NCBI GenBank assembly: GCA_026873275.1
Contig: JANTUC010000011.1
Coordinates: 248,001-312,000, forward strand
Source: Pseudopithomyces maydicus
Taxonomy: Eukaryota; Ascomycota; Dothideomycetes; Pleosporales; Didymosphaeriaceae
Reading direction: 5' to 3'
DNA: 64,000 bases
Shown here: piece after piece, positions 11,385-23,501 of the stretch
Layout: every line of letters begins with the position of its first letter
Position numbering within the stretch: position 1 is the first letter of the stretch
The notes under the pieces: generated by a model
What the model was told of the DNA's origin: nothing
Databases searched by the model: none
What the model saw: only the letters and a program-made list of their open reading frames with translations
Position numbers and translations under genes: made by a program

Positions 11385-13055
11385 TCATGCATGCGGCATC
11401 GATGAATCTGTTCTTGGACTCAGGACAACGCGAAAACTTCGGTCGGGCTTGAGAATGGTGAATTCCTTCGTCCCAAGCACAAGACCTGGATCTTCCAGCT
11501 GAATGTTGTATTTTACCAACAGCGTTGCAATCATCTTAATAATGAACTGGTTCGCAACATTTCTTCCAATGCACTGGCGACTGCCAGCTCCGAAACCCAG
11601 GAAACAACTCTTCATCGTTGCCAAATCCGCTGCATTTTCTACCCAGCGATCAGGTTTCCAACTATGAGGATCCGGATAGACGGAAGGGTTACGACCGATC
11701 GTTGCAGCTGGGACGCCGACAGCTACACCGCCTGGGATATAATGGCCGCAGATTACGGTGCCATTGGGTGGGGTGTCCCTGGGCATAGCGTATCCGATGG
11801 GAGGATGGAGGCGCAGGCATTCGATTTCGGCATGTTCCAACAAGCGTATATTATTAACTTTGGTAAATGGTAGTGGTTCTGTATGGCGTTGATCTAGGAA
11901 CATGCTGTCGAGCTCAGTAACAATGCGCTCTTTGATATCGGGGTTCTTGCATAAATAGTAAATCATCCATGTCATTGTTACACTGCCCGTGCTCGCACCA
12001 GCGACCCTACATTGCTCGTTATTTTTGGATAGACTCTTTAAAATATGTTACTCACATTAGGGACGATGTCTCAGCGCGAAGCTCGTCAAACCCCATTTGC
12101 CGACCCGTTTCTGGATCCTTGGCCTCGATAAAGCGCTGCATAATGTCTTGCCTGGGCTTTGTAGTTTGTACGTCGTGCTTCCGATCATCCCTGAAACGCT
12201 TTTCCAAAGCGTGGCGCGCATAATCCAGGTACTCCAATCTTGCTTTCCATAATCTTTGGATGTAGGGTAACGGAACCCAGCTTAAAACCTTCACGTTATA
12301 CTTTCCAAAAGGAAGAATGCCACTCAAGTTTCCAAATCGCTGGGAGAGCTCCACGAGCTTGGAATACCGAGCTGGTTCTCCTGCTTCGAGAACGCCGAAG
12401 CTGTTTCCCAGCGCTAGTTCTCCCATGACATCCATCGTGAACAGCTCGAACCAAAAGTAGATATCGAAAGGCTCCCCAGTTCGCGCATATTCATCCATTC
12501 TCTTCATGAACTTGGCAAGAGTAGTGTCAACATAGGGCTCGAATAGCTGCAGGCTTTGTGCACTAAATCCATGCGCAACCATTCTCCGTTTCATAGCATG
12601 TCGCTTTTTTGAGCGGGTCGAAAAAAGAGACTCGCCCGTTGTTGAAAATGCATCATACCAACTAGACTTTCCAAACTCTTCTTGGCCTTTGCCGTGACCT
12701 TTTCTTAGTGTCAGCAAAAGATTCCTCCATACTGTTAAACGGGTATCTACTTGCCATATATAGCTTTAATAGCATCGGGATGATTAAACGACACCGCCTT
12801 TGGGCCAGTCCGAATAGCGATTGCGCCCGGGTTCTGCTCAAACAGGCTGTTAACCCAGCTCGTTCTTCGTTGCTCTTTCAATGCATTGGCTTCTGGTATA
12901 CTAGAGATCCTAGTCGTCCAAGGACCAGGGAGCTTGCTAAGTGGTGAAAAACGGAATCGGTAGAGCACTATAAGCAGCTGATACAAGATCGCTGCACAGA
13001 TAGTCACTTCGAGCAAGAGGATCTTGAGGTTTGTAGCGTCGTAAAAAGGTGGCAT
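11385..13055 (-). CDS. Cytochrome P450 monooxygenase
   Basis: Membrane-anchored haem-thiolate monooxygenase. Exons 13055-12751, 12703-12056 and 12006-11385 give 524 residues; both introns are 47-49 nt with clean phase. An N-terminal hydrophobic anchor (about residues 9-32) is followed by the proline hinge LSKLPGPW. The I-helix signature AGAST lies just after the second intron. The ExxR motif is Glu380-Arg383 (ECLRLHPP); the PERF-like element is KPDRW; the haem loop FGAGSRQCIGRN has the axial Cys at about 463. All catalytic motifs are intact. Its start faces the exporter at 14081 across a 1.0 kb shared interval, so the pair may handle one small molecule (detoxification or a tailored metabolite). 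Substrate cannot be told from sequence. Confidence 0.93.
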
Positions 13056-14080
13056 GATATCAACTGTAGTCGTAATAGTTTAATGCCTAAATGGAGATGC
13101 TCTTGTTCCGTGGCAAACGAATAAGTTGTTGGAGATGATTACGTCTGAAGCTCGATCCGAGGAATCCGAGGTCGTGTAACAGGAAACACGTGCAGACGGC
13201 TGAGGGCTCGATAACTGCCGGTGACTAGTGAGATGATCCAAACGCCAATCCCAAAAGGGGTCTGATAGATGTCCCACAGTCACTGGGGTGTCAAAAAGAA
13301 GGTATCCTGGAGCCCTTTGTAGTTGTTAGCTAAAGCATACTGGTTGAGGCACAGAAGAACCTCCCGAAGGTAACGAGTATAAAGATTTAAGCCTTTTCGC
13401 AAATAATCATCCTCCTTCGCCGTATTATACAGACACCGAATATGGAGTGTCGGTGAACTGTGGGAAGGATGGGACCCCACATTTCCCCGCATTGAATGCA
13501 CGCCTAGTGCTGTGGGTCCAGTATCCTATCATACGTACTCCACTGCAGATATGCTGCAAAATCCATTATCATACAACGGTTAGCAAGCTAATTCAAGGGT
13601 TGCTCGGTGTCCTAGTGATTTCCTACTTTGCCGTCCTATCATATCTACGTTGTCACCCAAAAGCTGCATGTGTGCCCCGCCTGTTAGCCTAAGCGCCAGC
13701 CTGATAGAAGCATTCATGAGACATGCTTGAGCATTATAAGCATTAGTCCTGCTTTAGATTCTCTCTGTCAGACTTTAAGACTTTATATATGTTTATTGGC
13801 CCATCTCCAATTGTCCCTTTGATGATACCACCCTATCCTGACTTCCCAATCCAGATCATAACTACAAGACCATGCGCCCTACGTCATTTCTTTGAATTGC
13901 CATACATTTTGATATTTTATCCGTTGGGCGAAATCGTAGATTGCGTTGCGCTCCACTGACTAATCACGGAATTGATCTCACAAGAAATTCTCTCAGATTA
14001 GAGCGGGCACCCCAGGATATTCGCCTCCCCTCTTTATAGAAAGTACTTCGCGTCGACAAGAAGCCATACAGAAAGGCAGA
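13056..14080. promoter_or_regulatory. Divergent promoter region between P450 and MFS exporter
   Basis: A 1.0 kb AT-rich interval separates the two start codons, so both promoters must lie here. A TATA-like stretch (TTTATA) near 14032-14037 is about 45 bases before the exporter start. No coding frame is supported. Confidence 0.5.
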
Positions 14081-15921
14081 ATGGAAGACAAGCAATCGAG
14101 CGATGTAAAATCAGAAAACACCCCTCAAGAGGACCCTACTGTCCCGACTGGCTACTTAGATCCCCACAAGGCCGCCCTCGAAGACAATCCAGAACATGCA
14201 CAAAAGCTAACCTGGCCTGTCGTTCTCTCCGCCTTGTTCCTGGGTACTTCGTTTACCGGACCAATCATGTTCGGGTTCATACTCACCACTCCTATTCTCG
14301 TGCAACTATCGCAAAAGATCGGGGGATCTGATATCGACTTTTGGATACCGTCAGGATGGGGCGCCGCTGCTGCTGTTGGTTTCTCCGTTGCGGGGAAATT
14401 GTCGGATATTTTTGGCAGACGCCCTGTTATCTTATTTGGCCAATGTCTTACCATCATTGGCGGGATCATCTGCTGCACGAGTAAGACGATGAATCAATTG
14501 ATTGCCGGGGAGGTCATACTGGGAGCAAGCATTGGGACGGTGTCTGTGGCTTATGCTGGTACGTTCTAATCTGCCGGGTTGTACAGTTTACTGATATTAG
14601 CTCAAGGCATATCCGAAATCTTGCCGAACAAATATCGAGGAATAGGTCTGGCATGGACAGAACTAAATCTTTCAACTTGGGGCGTGCCATCTACCATCTT
14701 GGCCAACGCCATGATCTCTCATGCCTCCTGGCGCATTATGTTCTACTTGTGCATTGGCTATGGACTCTTCAGTCTTCTTGGTACTGCCCTCGTATACTTC
14801 CCGCCCAGTCACCCACGACCCGATGGCAAGACCAAGTGGCAACAGTTCAAAGAGTTTGATTTCGTAGCCGCGTTTCTTTTCACTGCGGGCCTCGTAATAT
14901 TCCTTTTTGGTCTCAACTCCGGCGGCAACACTTACGCCTGGGATTCGGCCGGAACCGTTGCCCCTTTAGTTCTTGGTCTAATCACATTTTTAGGCGCATT
15001 CGTTTACGATGCTTTCATACCGACAGACCCGTTGTTTCCATGGTATCTTTTTATGAAGTTTCGCGAATTCTCAGCGCTTATAGTCCTCGTGTTTGTCGCA
15101 GGAATGGTGTTTTTCGCTGCTTCGGCGCTGAATGCTCAGACTATCCTATATCTGCACACCCCAGATCCGATTCAGATTGGATTGTATTCGCTTCCATCTG
15201 GGTATGTAGTCTTACTTTCAATCTTAGAAAATCAAACTAATCTTTTCCTAGTGTCGGTCAACTGATTGGCGGTTGCATCATACCGGCTCTAGTTCACTAC
15301 ATCAAACACGTGCACTACCAGCTTACGTTTGCCGTCTTCATGCAAACGCTGTTCTTCGGTCTCGCCGCACTTATCACACCAACTAACATAAACTGGCTCA
15401 TGGCTGTTCAGTTTCTTGCCATGTTTCCCTTTGGCTGGATCACACTAAATTGCTACACAGCTGCTTCCCTCAATGTGCCTCAGCGGGATCTTGGGATAGC
15501 TATTGGCCTCATTGGAACTTTCAGGTCAGTCGGGGGCTCCATCGGCTCGGTAATATTCTCTTCGATTTTCGATCAAACGGCAGAGACAGAGGTTGCGAAA
15601 AGGGTCTCAACAACGGCGATCCTACATGGATTCGACCCATCGACACTGGGCGAACTGATGGAGGCGGTACATTTGACGTTGCTTGGTGTACCTGGACAGA
15701 TAGCTAGGCTTCCTGCTATTTCTTTGGAAGCTTTCGATTCTTGCGTTGGAGCCGCGCGGTACGCATACGCATATGCGTTTCGAGTGACCTGGCTCGCGTC
15801 GATACCTTTCGGCGTGGTGGCTCTGCTTGCAGCTATCGCGGTGCGAGATCCATCGAAGTACTTCACTAATCACGTTGAGGTGCATCTCGAGAAGAAAAGA
15901 GGTGCTCTAAGCAGAGCCTGA
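14081..15921 (+). CDS. MFS multidrug/toxin exporter, TRI12-like
   Basis: Proton-coupled exporter of the major facilitator superfamily in the plasma membrane. Exons 14081-14558, 14601-15201 and 15252-15921 join in phase to 582 residues. A hydrophilic N-terminus (about 45 residues) precedes a transmembrane series of about 12-14 helices. The MFS signature between helices 2 and 3 is visible as GKLSDIFGRRPV. Phrases such as GTSFTGPIMFGFILTTP and NKYRGIGLAWTELNL match the TRI12/siderophore-type DHA family. No biosynthetic backbone gene (PKS, NRPS or terpene synthase) is in the window, so a biosynthetic cluster is not shown. Divergent pairing with the P450 suggests joint regulation (inference). Confidence 0.9.
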
Positions 15922-16358
15922 TACCATCACATTTGTTACCATGAATTCACTTTGTTATAGCCAACCACCACAACTTAGACAGACGTAAATGAGACGAAGT
16001 ATTCGTTATAAGTGTAAAGCACTCATGAGGTCAAATACTGTGCGGAAACGAGTAGTTTTAGGCAACCGTCTAGAAAATGTGAATGTATTCAACCCACCAA
16101 ATCCCCCTTTAACCCTCAGGCAGCCGACCTGAAGTGCACGCTAGCTTAGGTCTACCAAGACCCCATCAGCCTTCTCCAATATACCAAAATCCAAGCGGAT
16201 CGTGTCTTAACTCTACTTTGAGTCACATGCCTCACCCCATCTTTGACTCAAGTGCCCACAGCTCCCAGCGCCGGCCTCTTGCGCGTTCGCCCCAATACAC
16301 CACGCCATACTGTAAAGACACCGTCAGACCAAAGACTCGACACCAGGGCACCGTCAAC
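15922..16358. other. Intergenic: exporter 3' end and promoter of zinc-unit gene
   Basis: No separate gene is supported. The open frame continues upstream of 16359 to 16134 but loses the zinc-binding pattern, so I treat that part as 5' leader. Confidence 0.45.
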
Positions 16359-17212
16359 ATGTTCATCACGTGTCCCTATTGCTCCTCAGAGGTCGAGTAT
16401 GGTCCAAACAATATTATCGACGCCCTCACCCATGTCTCAGCTTGTGAAGCCACTGCAAAGAGCACCAAGCCTCCCGCGCAGGCCAGGCAGCAAGGCAACA
16501 CCATCACAGCAACCGAAATCAAGAGCCCCTTTCTATCTTCGAATGAAGGCTTAGTTGGGAGCTCCTATGCGATCGATCCAGACCTCGAAATGTCCGATAG
16601 CTTCGACCCCCCATCCAAGAGGACACGCATCATTCCAACTCTCTACCCAAGCCCCCGTACCAACTCCAAATATACCCAACAAACGCCCAGAGAACCTACA
16701 TACCCGTGAGCTGCTGCGCAACCTGCGAAGAAGACCTCTCCACCTACCGCTCCAGGGACGCGCTCCAACACCGCATCGCCTGCTTCTACAACCACGGAAA
16801 CCAAACCTGTCCCATCTGCGAGATGCACCTCTCAAGCAACTATGACTATCTTCCAAACTCCGTCCTCCACATCTTGAAGTGCCACAAGGGTACCCTGGAC
16901 GCCGACGACCCTGCCGAGGACGACGAGTTCAGAGCGCTGTACGAGAGCCTGTGCGGTCGCGCTGATATCACGATGCGCTTCCGTAAACGTCAGACAGGTT
17001 CGAGGAAACGCTCTGCAGTACAGCGCAAGAGTAGGGAGAAGTGGAAAAATGCAGATGGTCTTTACGAGTGCGGGGAGTCGCCGCTGAGGAACAGTGTCAG
17101 CGCGGATGGCGAAGAGGTCCCAGGGTGGCGCACGACAGGTAGCGTGGGAAAGGCGTCGCGGAATATATTTCCTGTGGTGGTCGAGGAATATGATTCAATG
17201 CTGGTTGATTGA
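16359..17212 (+). CDS. Protein with three CCHC zinc-binding units (apparent frameshift)
   Basis: The start MFITCPYCSSEV was chosen because the first zinc unit begins right after it. The frame starting at 16359 stops at about 16709, while a second frame runs to 17212. They fit together as 284 residues if one C is missing from the run at 16652-16656. Three copies of one unit are visible: C-x2-C-x16-H-x3-C (CPYC...HVSAC), C-x2-C-x14-H-x3-C (CATC...HRIAC) and C-x2-C-x16-H-x3-C (CPIC...HILKC). Units 2 and 3 lie after the break, which supports one gene. A basic stretch (RFRKRQTGSRKRSAVQRKSR) follows unit 3 and could be a nuclear signal. I do not recognise the family; nucleic-acid or protein binding is likely. 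An intron instead of an indel cannot be excluded, but no good donor/acceptor pair gives the right phase. Confidence 0.6.
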
Positions 17213-18261
17213 GATTGTGAATTAGTCACGGAACGACTGCAGCTATCGAGAAGGTATTATCATCGTTACGCGCATTGGAATGGAAGTAATTGATAGATTG
17301 CAGCAAGCTTGAATAATCTAGGGAGTGCGACAATGGAGGAACGCGACAATATACCAGATTCTTTGGCTCGAAGGTTCAATCGTTCTAGGGGGAAGGTACT
17401 ACATGCTATGGATGTTGTATATAAGCGCCAAATCTTGTAGGCTAAGATACGGCCTGCAGGATATTTCCAGCACACGCAATCTAACACCGGGGGTATAAAT
17501 GCTATATCGAAGAATGGGGTTGTAGATAGAGCCTTCCAATTGGCTAATTGGCGAGCTTGAATCCACATTTGGTTCGAAGACAGCGAGCTGCATCTTGATC
17601 TGCCAGTAATTATACAACCGTTGTAGTAAGCAATCTAACTAGCGTTGTGATGACCTAGAAAGATCATGTCGATACTAACTAAATGTAAATTAGACGCAAC
17701 GAGTTTACCACGCGAATGCATGTATCGAACAGGATCTATCACTCGAACCACAGTTCTATACTTTTTTCTTTCCATTGAACAAACACGAACTCAGTTTGCA
17801 TATAACTGAACTCTATCAAGCTCCGCTTAATAGGGCATAGCGTGTAAGACATGCACCCAAGCTACCAGCATCGCTCCTAGTCAAACGTAGACATGGCGAA
17901 AAAATAGGTTCTACCCACAAACACAACTTGATCTATATTGCTAACACTGACGTGTGGATTTGTAAAGTCATCGTATCAGTTACCCATTGCCCCAAAGAAC
18001 TATATACTAATACCTATACCAACTCCAGCCGTACCAGACCACACAACCTAACACAACACAACACACACACGCACATACATATGTAACATACCCTGGTGTC
18101 ACACCCCCGCATCTCAATCTCACCCACAAAGCCCTCTTCTACTCATCAATCATGCACATTTCTCATTTCGCTCTATCTATATGCCATGCCATACCTTGCC
18201 TTGCCTTCCTGCCATCTCCCCTTAACCAGCTTAGTCCGTCCATCCCAGCGCATGCATGCAT
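17213..18261. other. Convergent intergenic stretch
   Basis: Holds the 3' sides of the zinc-unit gene (plus) and the E1 gene (minus). Rich in CA/CT near 18050-18130 (a short ACAC tract at about 18055-18075). No gene is seen. Confidence 0.5.
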
Positions 18262-21200
18262 CTATTTCCCCAACTTGACCATGACATACGGAATCTCGAC
18301 ATCCTCCTCCGTCTGGTCCTCGGCCGTAACCTCGAAGATGACGTTCTTCTGGTGCTCTGGGACGGGCTTCTTGCTTATGAACTCGACGAGCTTGCTCATC
18401 CTGTGACGCAGAGTTAGTAGATTTCCTTCGTTTGAAACATTTCCCGCACTCAAAGATGGGGAAGGTATATATACATGGGAAAAGACAACGGGGGAGACGG
18501 TCGGTTGGTTACTTACTTCAGCCCCATCCTATCCTTCAGCTTCGCCGGCGGGTAGAAGCTCGCATAGAGCAAGCTCACCCCGCTGCTCACCATCTGCACA
18601 TTGAGCCCCTTCTTCTCGAACCACGCGATGAACTCGTTGAGCGTGATATCCTCCACCTCGAAGCGATCCCACAGCTTATCGATTTGCACCTTCTCGTCGT
18701 TGTGGCCCACGTACTCACCCTTAGGCGACGCGATGGGCTCGCTGAAGCCGAAGAACGGGAGCGCGAGGTTCACGAAGCCGTTCTTGTACTGCTCGATGTC
18801 CGTCTTGCCGTCCAGGATCTTGTAGAGTTCCAGGTTGACGAGGCCGGTTACGAGGGCGGTGGTGGTTGCGATGGCGGGGATGATCTTGCCTGCGATGAAC
18901 TTGGTCTTGTGGCGGTCGGCTTGCTCGATCTTGTAGTTCTCCGCGCGGAGGTTGGATGCGGCGGTGATGAAGTCGATGTGGTGGTTGGTGTCGTCATCCT
19001 TCTCGAACTCGACAGGCTCAAGCTTGAACCCGGCGAGAGACTTGGGAGCAGGCAATGATGACACGAGCTTTTGGAGCACGTCGTCATCGCTTTGTGGGCC
19101 AGACTGCTGCGCGTTCGGGTCAGGGTCTGAGTCGTTCGCCTGGATCTTCACTGAAGGATCCGGCTTCCAGTCTGGGACAATCATGTCGTTGAGGACCTCA
19201 ACGTAGTGCTCCTTAGTAACACCCTTGGGGTTGATGCCGTAGTTGAAAGCGTGGAGGATCGCTGCTGCCTCTACGAATGTGAAGTGAGTAGGGTTGGAGG
19301 GGTCGAATTTCAAAGCATCTGGGGCGCGCTTCGGTCCTGACCAGAAAGGCTGACCGGATCCAGTCGTGGAGTCCTTGGGAAAGTTGTAGAGTAGCTGCTG
19401 GATCTGCTGGTTGTAGCTCTTCTCAAACTGCTGGCGAGCCCAAATGATGCAGTCGTCGAATGTTAGCGGCTTCTCTGTTACCAAGAAATCGCGAAGAGTC
19501 TCCAGTGTCTGCTTCTCGTTTCCAGACTGCTTCAACGAAGCACCCAGGTAGTCAGGCTGAGTAAGGTACAGGTTGACGACTTCCGGTCCCTTCACGAAGA
19601 AAGAGTCAAACATCTCGCGTGCCCACGCAATGGTGTGCTCGATGCGGTTCGGGAAACTCCTCAGTGTACACATGGGGAATGACTTCTCCGGTGGATCTTG
19701 TGATGAGGAGTACGATTCTGTGATGTGCGGGATGACGACCTGTGTGTTGCCCTTGGTACCTAGCGTGCCCGAGTCAAGCAGAGATTTGCGGAAGAAGACA
19801 CAACGGCGATCCACATATGTTCGCGCTTCTACATTGTCCAGGGCGTTGGTCACTGCATCGAGGTTCTCCCAGAAAGTCTCGTTGAAGATGTGTTCCGTTT
19901 CCGGACCGACCTTGTCCTGCATGTGCACAATCTTGCCGTTCAAGTCGGGGTTCATAGCCTGCACAGCCTTAGCTGCAGCATCGCTCTTGAGCTTGCCAAC
20001 GTCGGCCGGTCGGAAGAGGAATTGTCGGTTAAGATTGCTCTTCTCAATCTGATCGTTGTCGGTAACCCAGATCTGACCCTTGGGGCCAACACCCAGACCC
20101 ATCATGGCCCAGTTCTTCAGCATCTCACAACCGATCGCACCAGCACCGACGAGGAATTCTTTCACGTTGCCGAGCTTCTCTTGGTATTCCTTTCCTAGAA
20201 CCGCAATCTGACCATCATATCGCGAGCCAATCGGAGCACATTGCTCCTCCGAGCGGGCAGTAGATGTAGGGAGAGACTCCAGCGAATCGAAATACAGGAA
20301 CTGGACAATCGGGTGGAACTTGCCAGACACAGACTTGAGTACTTCCTGCGCAGCCATGCCTCCGAAGAAGGCCGCGACCGGGCTGAGATCACCACGTGCC
20401 TGGTAGCTGAGCTCCTTGATCAGCTTCTCATCCAGTTCGACCTTGTCCTCGCCTTGGCCAGCAAGTCCTTGTGCGATCTGGAACACCTCTGTCGCATCGC
20501 TTTCGTTGTGCGGGCGAGGAAACTCTCCCTTGTGCTTGTTCGCGAACTCGTGGAGAGCCTGAATACCGACGTGGAGCTGTTGCGGTCGGTCGAATTTGGC
20601 AAAGTCGGAGATGAGCAGCTCAGGCTTCTTCAACTGCTCGCTGTACTTCTCAAAATTGAGGATCTTAGGCATCTTGACCTGGATAAACTGGCCGCCCTTC
20701 TTGTACTCTCCCAAACCGGAGACATCACCGATTGAGAAAGTGTAGGGACCCTTAACTTCAATCTTGCGAGGCTCGCAGCCGTTCAGGCCGGTCATGCCCT
20801 CAATCTCAGTAAAAGTAACCCAATCTCCATCTTCAAGTCCGTGTCGAGTCTCATCTAGCGCCGTTACCAGACCGGTTTCGTCGATGCTTGCAATAATTCC
20901 GTTGTTTACGTTCTCGCCAGTGGGGTCGCCGACGGTGAAGTTCTTGCCGAAATCGGTGAAAATGGTACCGAAGAGGCCGTAGGTATCGGTGATGACCACG
21001 TAAATGCCATTGTCGTGACAGTAGTCGGCGATCTTGACCTGGTCAGCCAGCGGTGTGTCTGTCAACACAACGACCTGGAACTGCTTCAACTGCGCAAGAT
21101 CGGACGTCAAATCGCGCCCTGTGAACTCTTGTACGGGTGTGTATGGGTTGAGCTCCGAGACTCGGGGAACGGTGACGGATGCGCGGGGCTTGCCGACATC

Positions 21201-21473
21201 TTCGGGGTGGAGGAAGAACTGGGACGACAGATCTTGGAGAGCGGCGGGCTTGGGGTCGTAAAGTGTGAGGGACTTGACACCGGCGAGGGCAATGTTCTTC
21301 GCAATCTCGACACCGAGACCACGTAGACCGGCAACGAGGACGTGCGACTGTCCCATGCGCTTCATGGCCTCGTGACCCAGAACATACAGCTGTCTGCTGT
21401 ACAGCGACTCATCGATCTCGCCATCGGCATTCTTGAGCTGCTCGACGGCGGCGGCAGGGGCATCGACTTGCAT
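18262..21473 (-). CDS. UBA1: Ubiquitin-activating enzyme E1
   Basis: Adenylates the ubiquitin C-terminus with ATP, takes it as a thioester and passes it to E2 enzymes. Exons 21473-18517 and 18400-18262 give 1031 residues, the normal E1 length; the join reads GLKMSKLVEF. Order: inactive adenylation domain (SHVLVAGLRGLGVEIAKNI), first catalytic half, active adenylation domain (FLVGAGAIGCEMLKNWAMMG, then the ATP-binding NLNRQFLF), second catalytic half with the active-site Cys602 in PMCTLRSFPN, and a C-terminal ubiquitin-fold domain for E2 binding. The intron interrupts the ubiquitin-fold region near the C-terminus. No frame problem. This is an essential single-copy gene in fungi, so it also serves as a quality control for the sequence here. 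Confidence 0.98.
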
Positions 21474-22315
21474 TGTGTCTTTTTCCTAGAACATGTATAA
21501 GTGACTGGTAGCAGTGTAGAAGTGGAGGGATCGGTGGCGTGGCTGTGGCCGCTCGTGGGTACACCGCCCCGGCGCATGCACTCATGGGCGCCTACCGACG
21601 GGCCGGATGGATGGGCACTCACTGCCATGGCTTTCTTAGATGGACCCTCAAGGTCTTCACCGGAATACCTTCTCTTCCCCAGTTTGCCGGCCGTTGTAGC
21701 GTGTCGAGACTGCGGAGTGTGGCAATCACGCAGCTGCTAGGTGAAGTGGGGTGTGTGTGACGGAGTGTTGACGTGAACAGACTGTGCAATCGCTCACGGC
21801 CTGTCTTTGGTAGGGCGTGGGGGTATATAAAAGGGGCTACGAGTGAAGGGATTGCCGGGCGAAGCAGGCGTTGAGTGTATATACAACAGGTTGATGAGGC
21901 AGCAAGAGAAGGTGCTCGTAGAGCTCCCGAAACGCGCTAGTACATCCCACTTTGGCTTGGCAAAATATGTCATCCCCAAGACGACTGGGGGGCAACGGCT
22001 CTGCCTTTTCGTCTCAAACGCCATCGATCGCAAGTCTGTGCAAAGATGGAAAGATTTACTTCTCGTGCCCCTGGAGGCCATATCGTCATATTCACAGACC
22101 AGCAGGCCCTATCTACATAACCCATACCACGCATTACCATGGGTCTCGTCTCCCTCCGTGTCATTTTCGGTCATCCCTGTAGTCCCAAATCGCCAGAACG
22201 CCATCAGTTAAGGTCGTATGCAGCCGACCACCCATAATGCTTGCGGAAAACTCGCTAGTAACGAAACATGTTGAACGTATTATACAAAAAAGAAATTCCG
22301 AGGCTTCGACAGCGA
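21474..22315. promoter_or_regulatory. E1 promoter and 5' leader
   Basis: The E1 gene starts at 21473 reading left, and the next gene (also minus) ends at 22316, so this 0.84 kb carries the E1 promoter. A TATA-like TATATAAAAG lies near 21823-21832. No coding frame is supported. Confidence 0.5.
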
Positions 22316-23501
22316 CTACCGGCGTGACGAGTGGCGCGTGTGGCGCGTCCTGCGGTCGTCCGAGCTAGCACTACCTATATCATGGTCAATATTCTGAACG
22401 TGGGTCGTGTTATAAACGGGTGGACTCACTAGTACTGGTGTAGTAGCTGCTGTAGTAGGAAGAGTCGGTGATGGTGGTGCTCTTGTCGTCGTACTGCTTG
22501 TTGTCGTGCTTCTTCTTCATGCCCAGGAGGGCTGCTATTCCAGCAACACCGGCGCCGACACCTAGCATCTTGCCCAAACCGCCACTGTCCTTCTTCGGAC
22601 GCGAAGGACGCGACGATCCGGCCTGGCCATACCAGCGGCGTCCGCCAGCGGCGGCGGCACCTCCGTGGCTGTGGTGTTCTGAAATGTAGGTCGATTCCTC
22701 GTGTGTGCGTTTGTTCTTCTTGCCGAGGCCGAAAATAGCCAAGATGCCGTCGAAGGCAGCCTTCGCACAGCAGTAGAAGCAGATGAGCAGCAAGAGAATG
22801 ATACCGGCGATGACACCAATGACGATACCGGCAATGGCTCCACCACTGAGGCCGCCCCCTCCCTGGTTCTGCTCCACGAGGGTGCCGTTAACACCAGTCG
22901 GGATGGGCGTGCCGAAGGGGACGGTGGCAGTCGCGGAACCAGTGGCTGTAATAACGATTACTCCTGAGCTCGTAGGACGCAGCGGGGCGGAAGGGTTTAT
23001 ACCAGTAACTCCAGCAGATCCTGATCCTCCTCCGATGGATTTGCACTCGCCCTTGCTGGGTATACAATAGAATCCGGCCTGGCAGCACACGGATCCACAC
23101 AATTGCTCGTTGGCACTGCATGCTGAGCCAGTTTCCGAGGCGCCACCGACGTATCCACTCCAGATCGATGTCTTGGTCACGGTGGCGGCCTCGGTGAAGT
23201 AGAAGGTACTGGTGATCCACTGACCGCCTGCGAGGCCTGAGGTGCAGCCGGCCCGGTCGTTTGCGTCGGTGTAACATTGCTGGTTATCGCCGCAGCAAAG
23301 CCAGCCTTCGAAACCGCAAGGATTGCCGCAATCTGCTCTCGCCAGGGCCCAGGCCAGTCGCGCAGAGTCACCGAGGCGCGCCGGTGTGGTGGGCGAGGGA
23401 TACAGTTTGGCAGAGGCGCAGGGCAAAAGAGCGAGCGCGAGCAAGCTCATGACAGCTGCAGGTGCCTGAAAGAAACGCATGTTGCTGGCAAAAGGCCACA
23501 C
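22316..23501 (-). CDS. Cys-rich single-pass surface protein (stress-sensor-like architecture)
   Basis: Exons 23501-22430 and 22374-22316 give 376 residues; the short last exon restores a Ser/Arg/His-rich tail ending SSRR in place of a read-through stop. The N-terminus is a signal peptide; the start could also be the second Met (MRFFQAPAAVMSLLAL, 23480). The ectodomain has two Cys-rich blocks: DCGNPCGFEGWLCCGDNQQC (about 57-76) and a second ending CCQAGFYC (about 140-150). A Ser/Thr/Gly linker leads to one membrane helix (GGAIAGIVIGVIAGIILLLL, about 220-240), then a CYCC juxtamembrane motif and a Gly/Ser/Tyr-rich cytoplasmic tail. The layout resembles fungal wall-stress or adhesion-type membrane proteins, but there is no clear WSC domain, so function is open. 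Confidence 0.75.

Noticed and set aside
18432..19058. 208-codon plus-strand open frame rich in Leu, Val and Arg
   Set aside because: Antisense to the E1 3' region; composition is that expected from reversed codons of the real gene.
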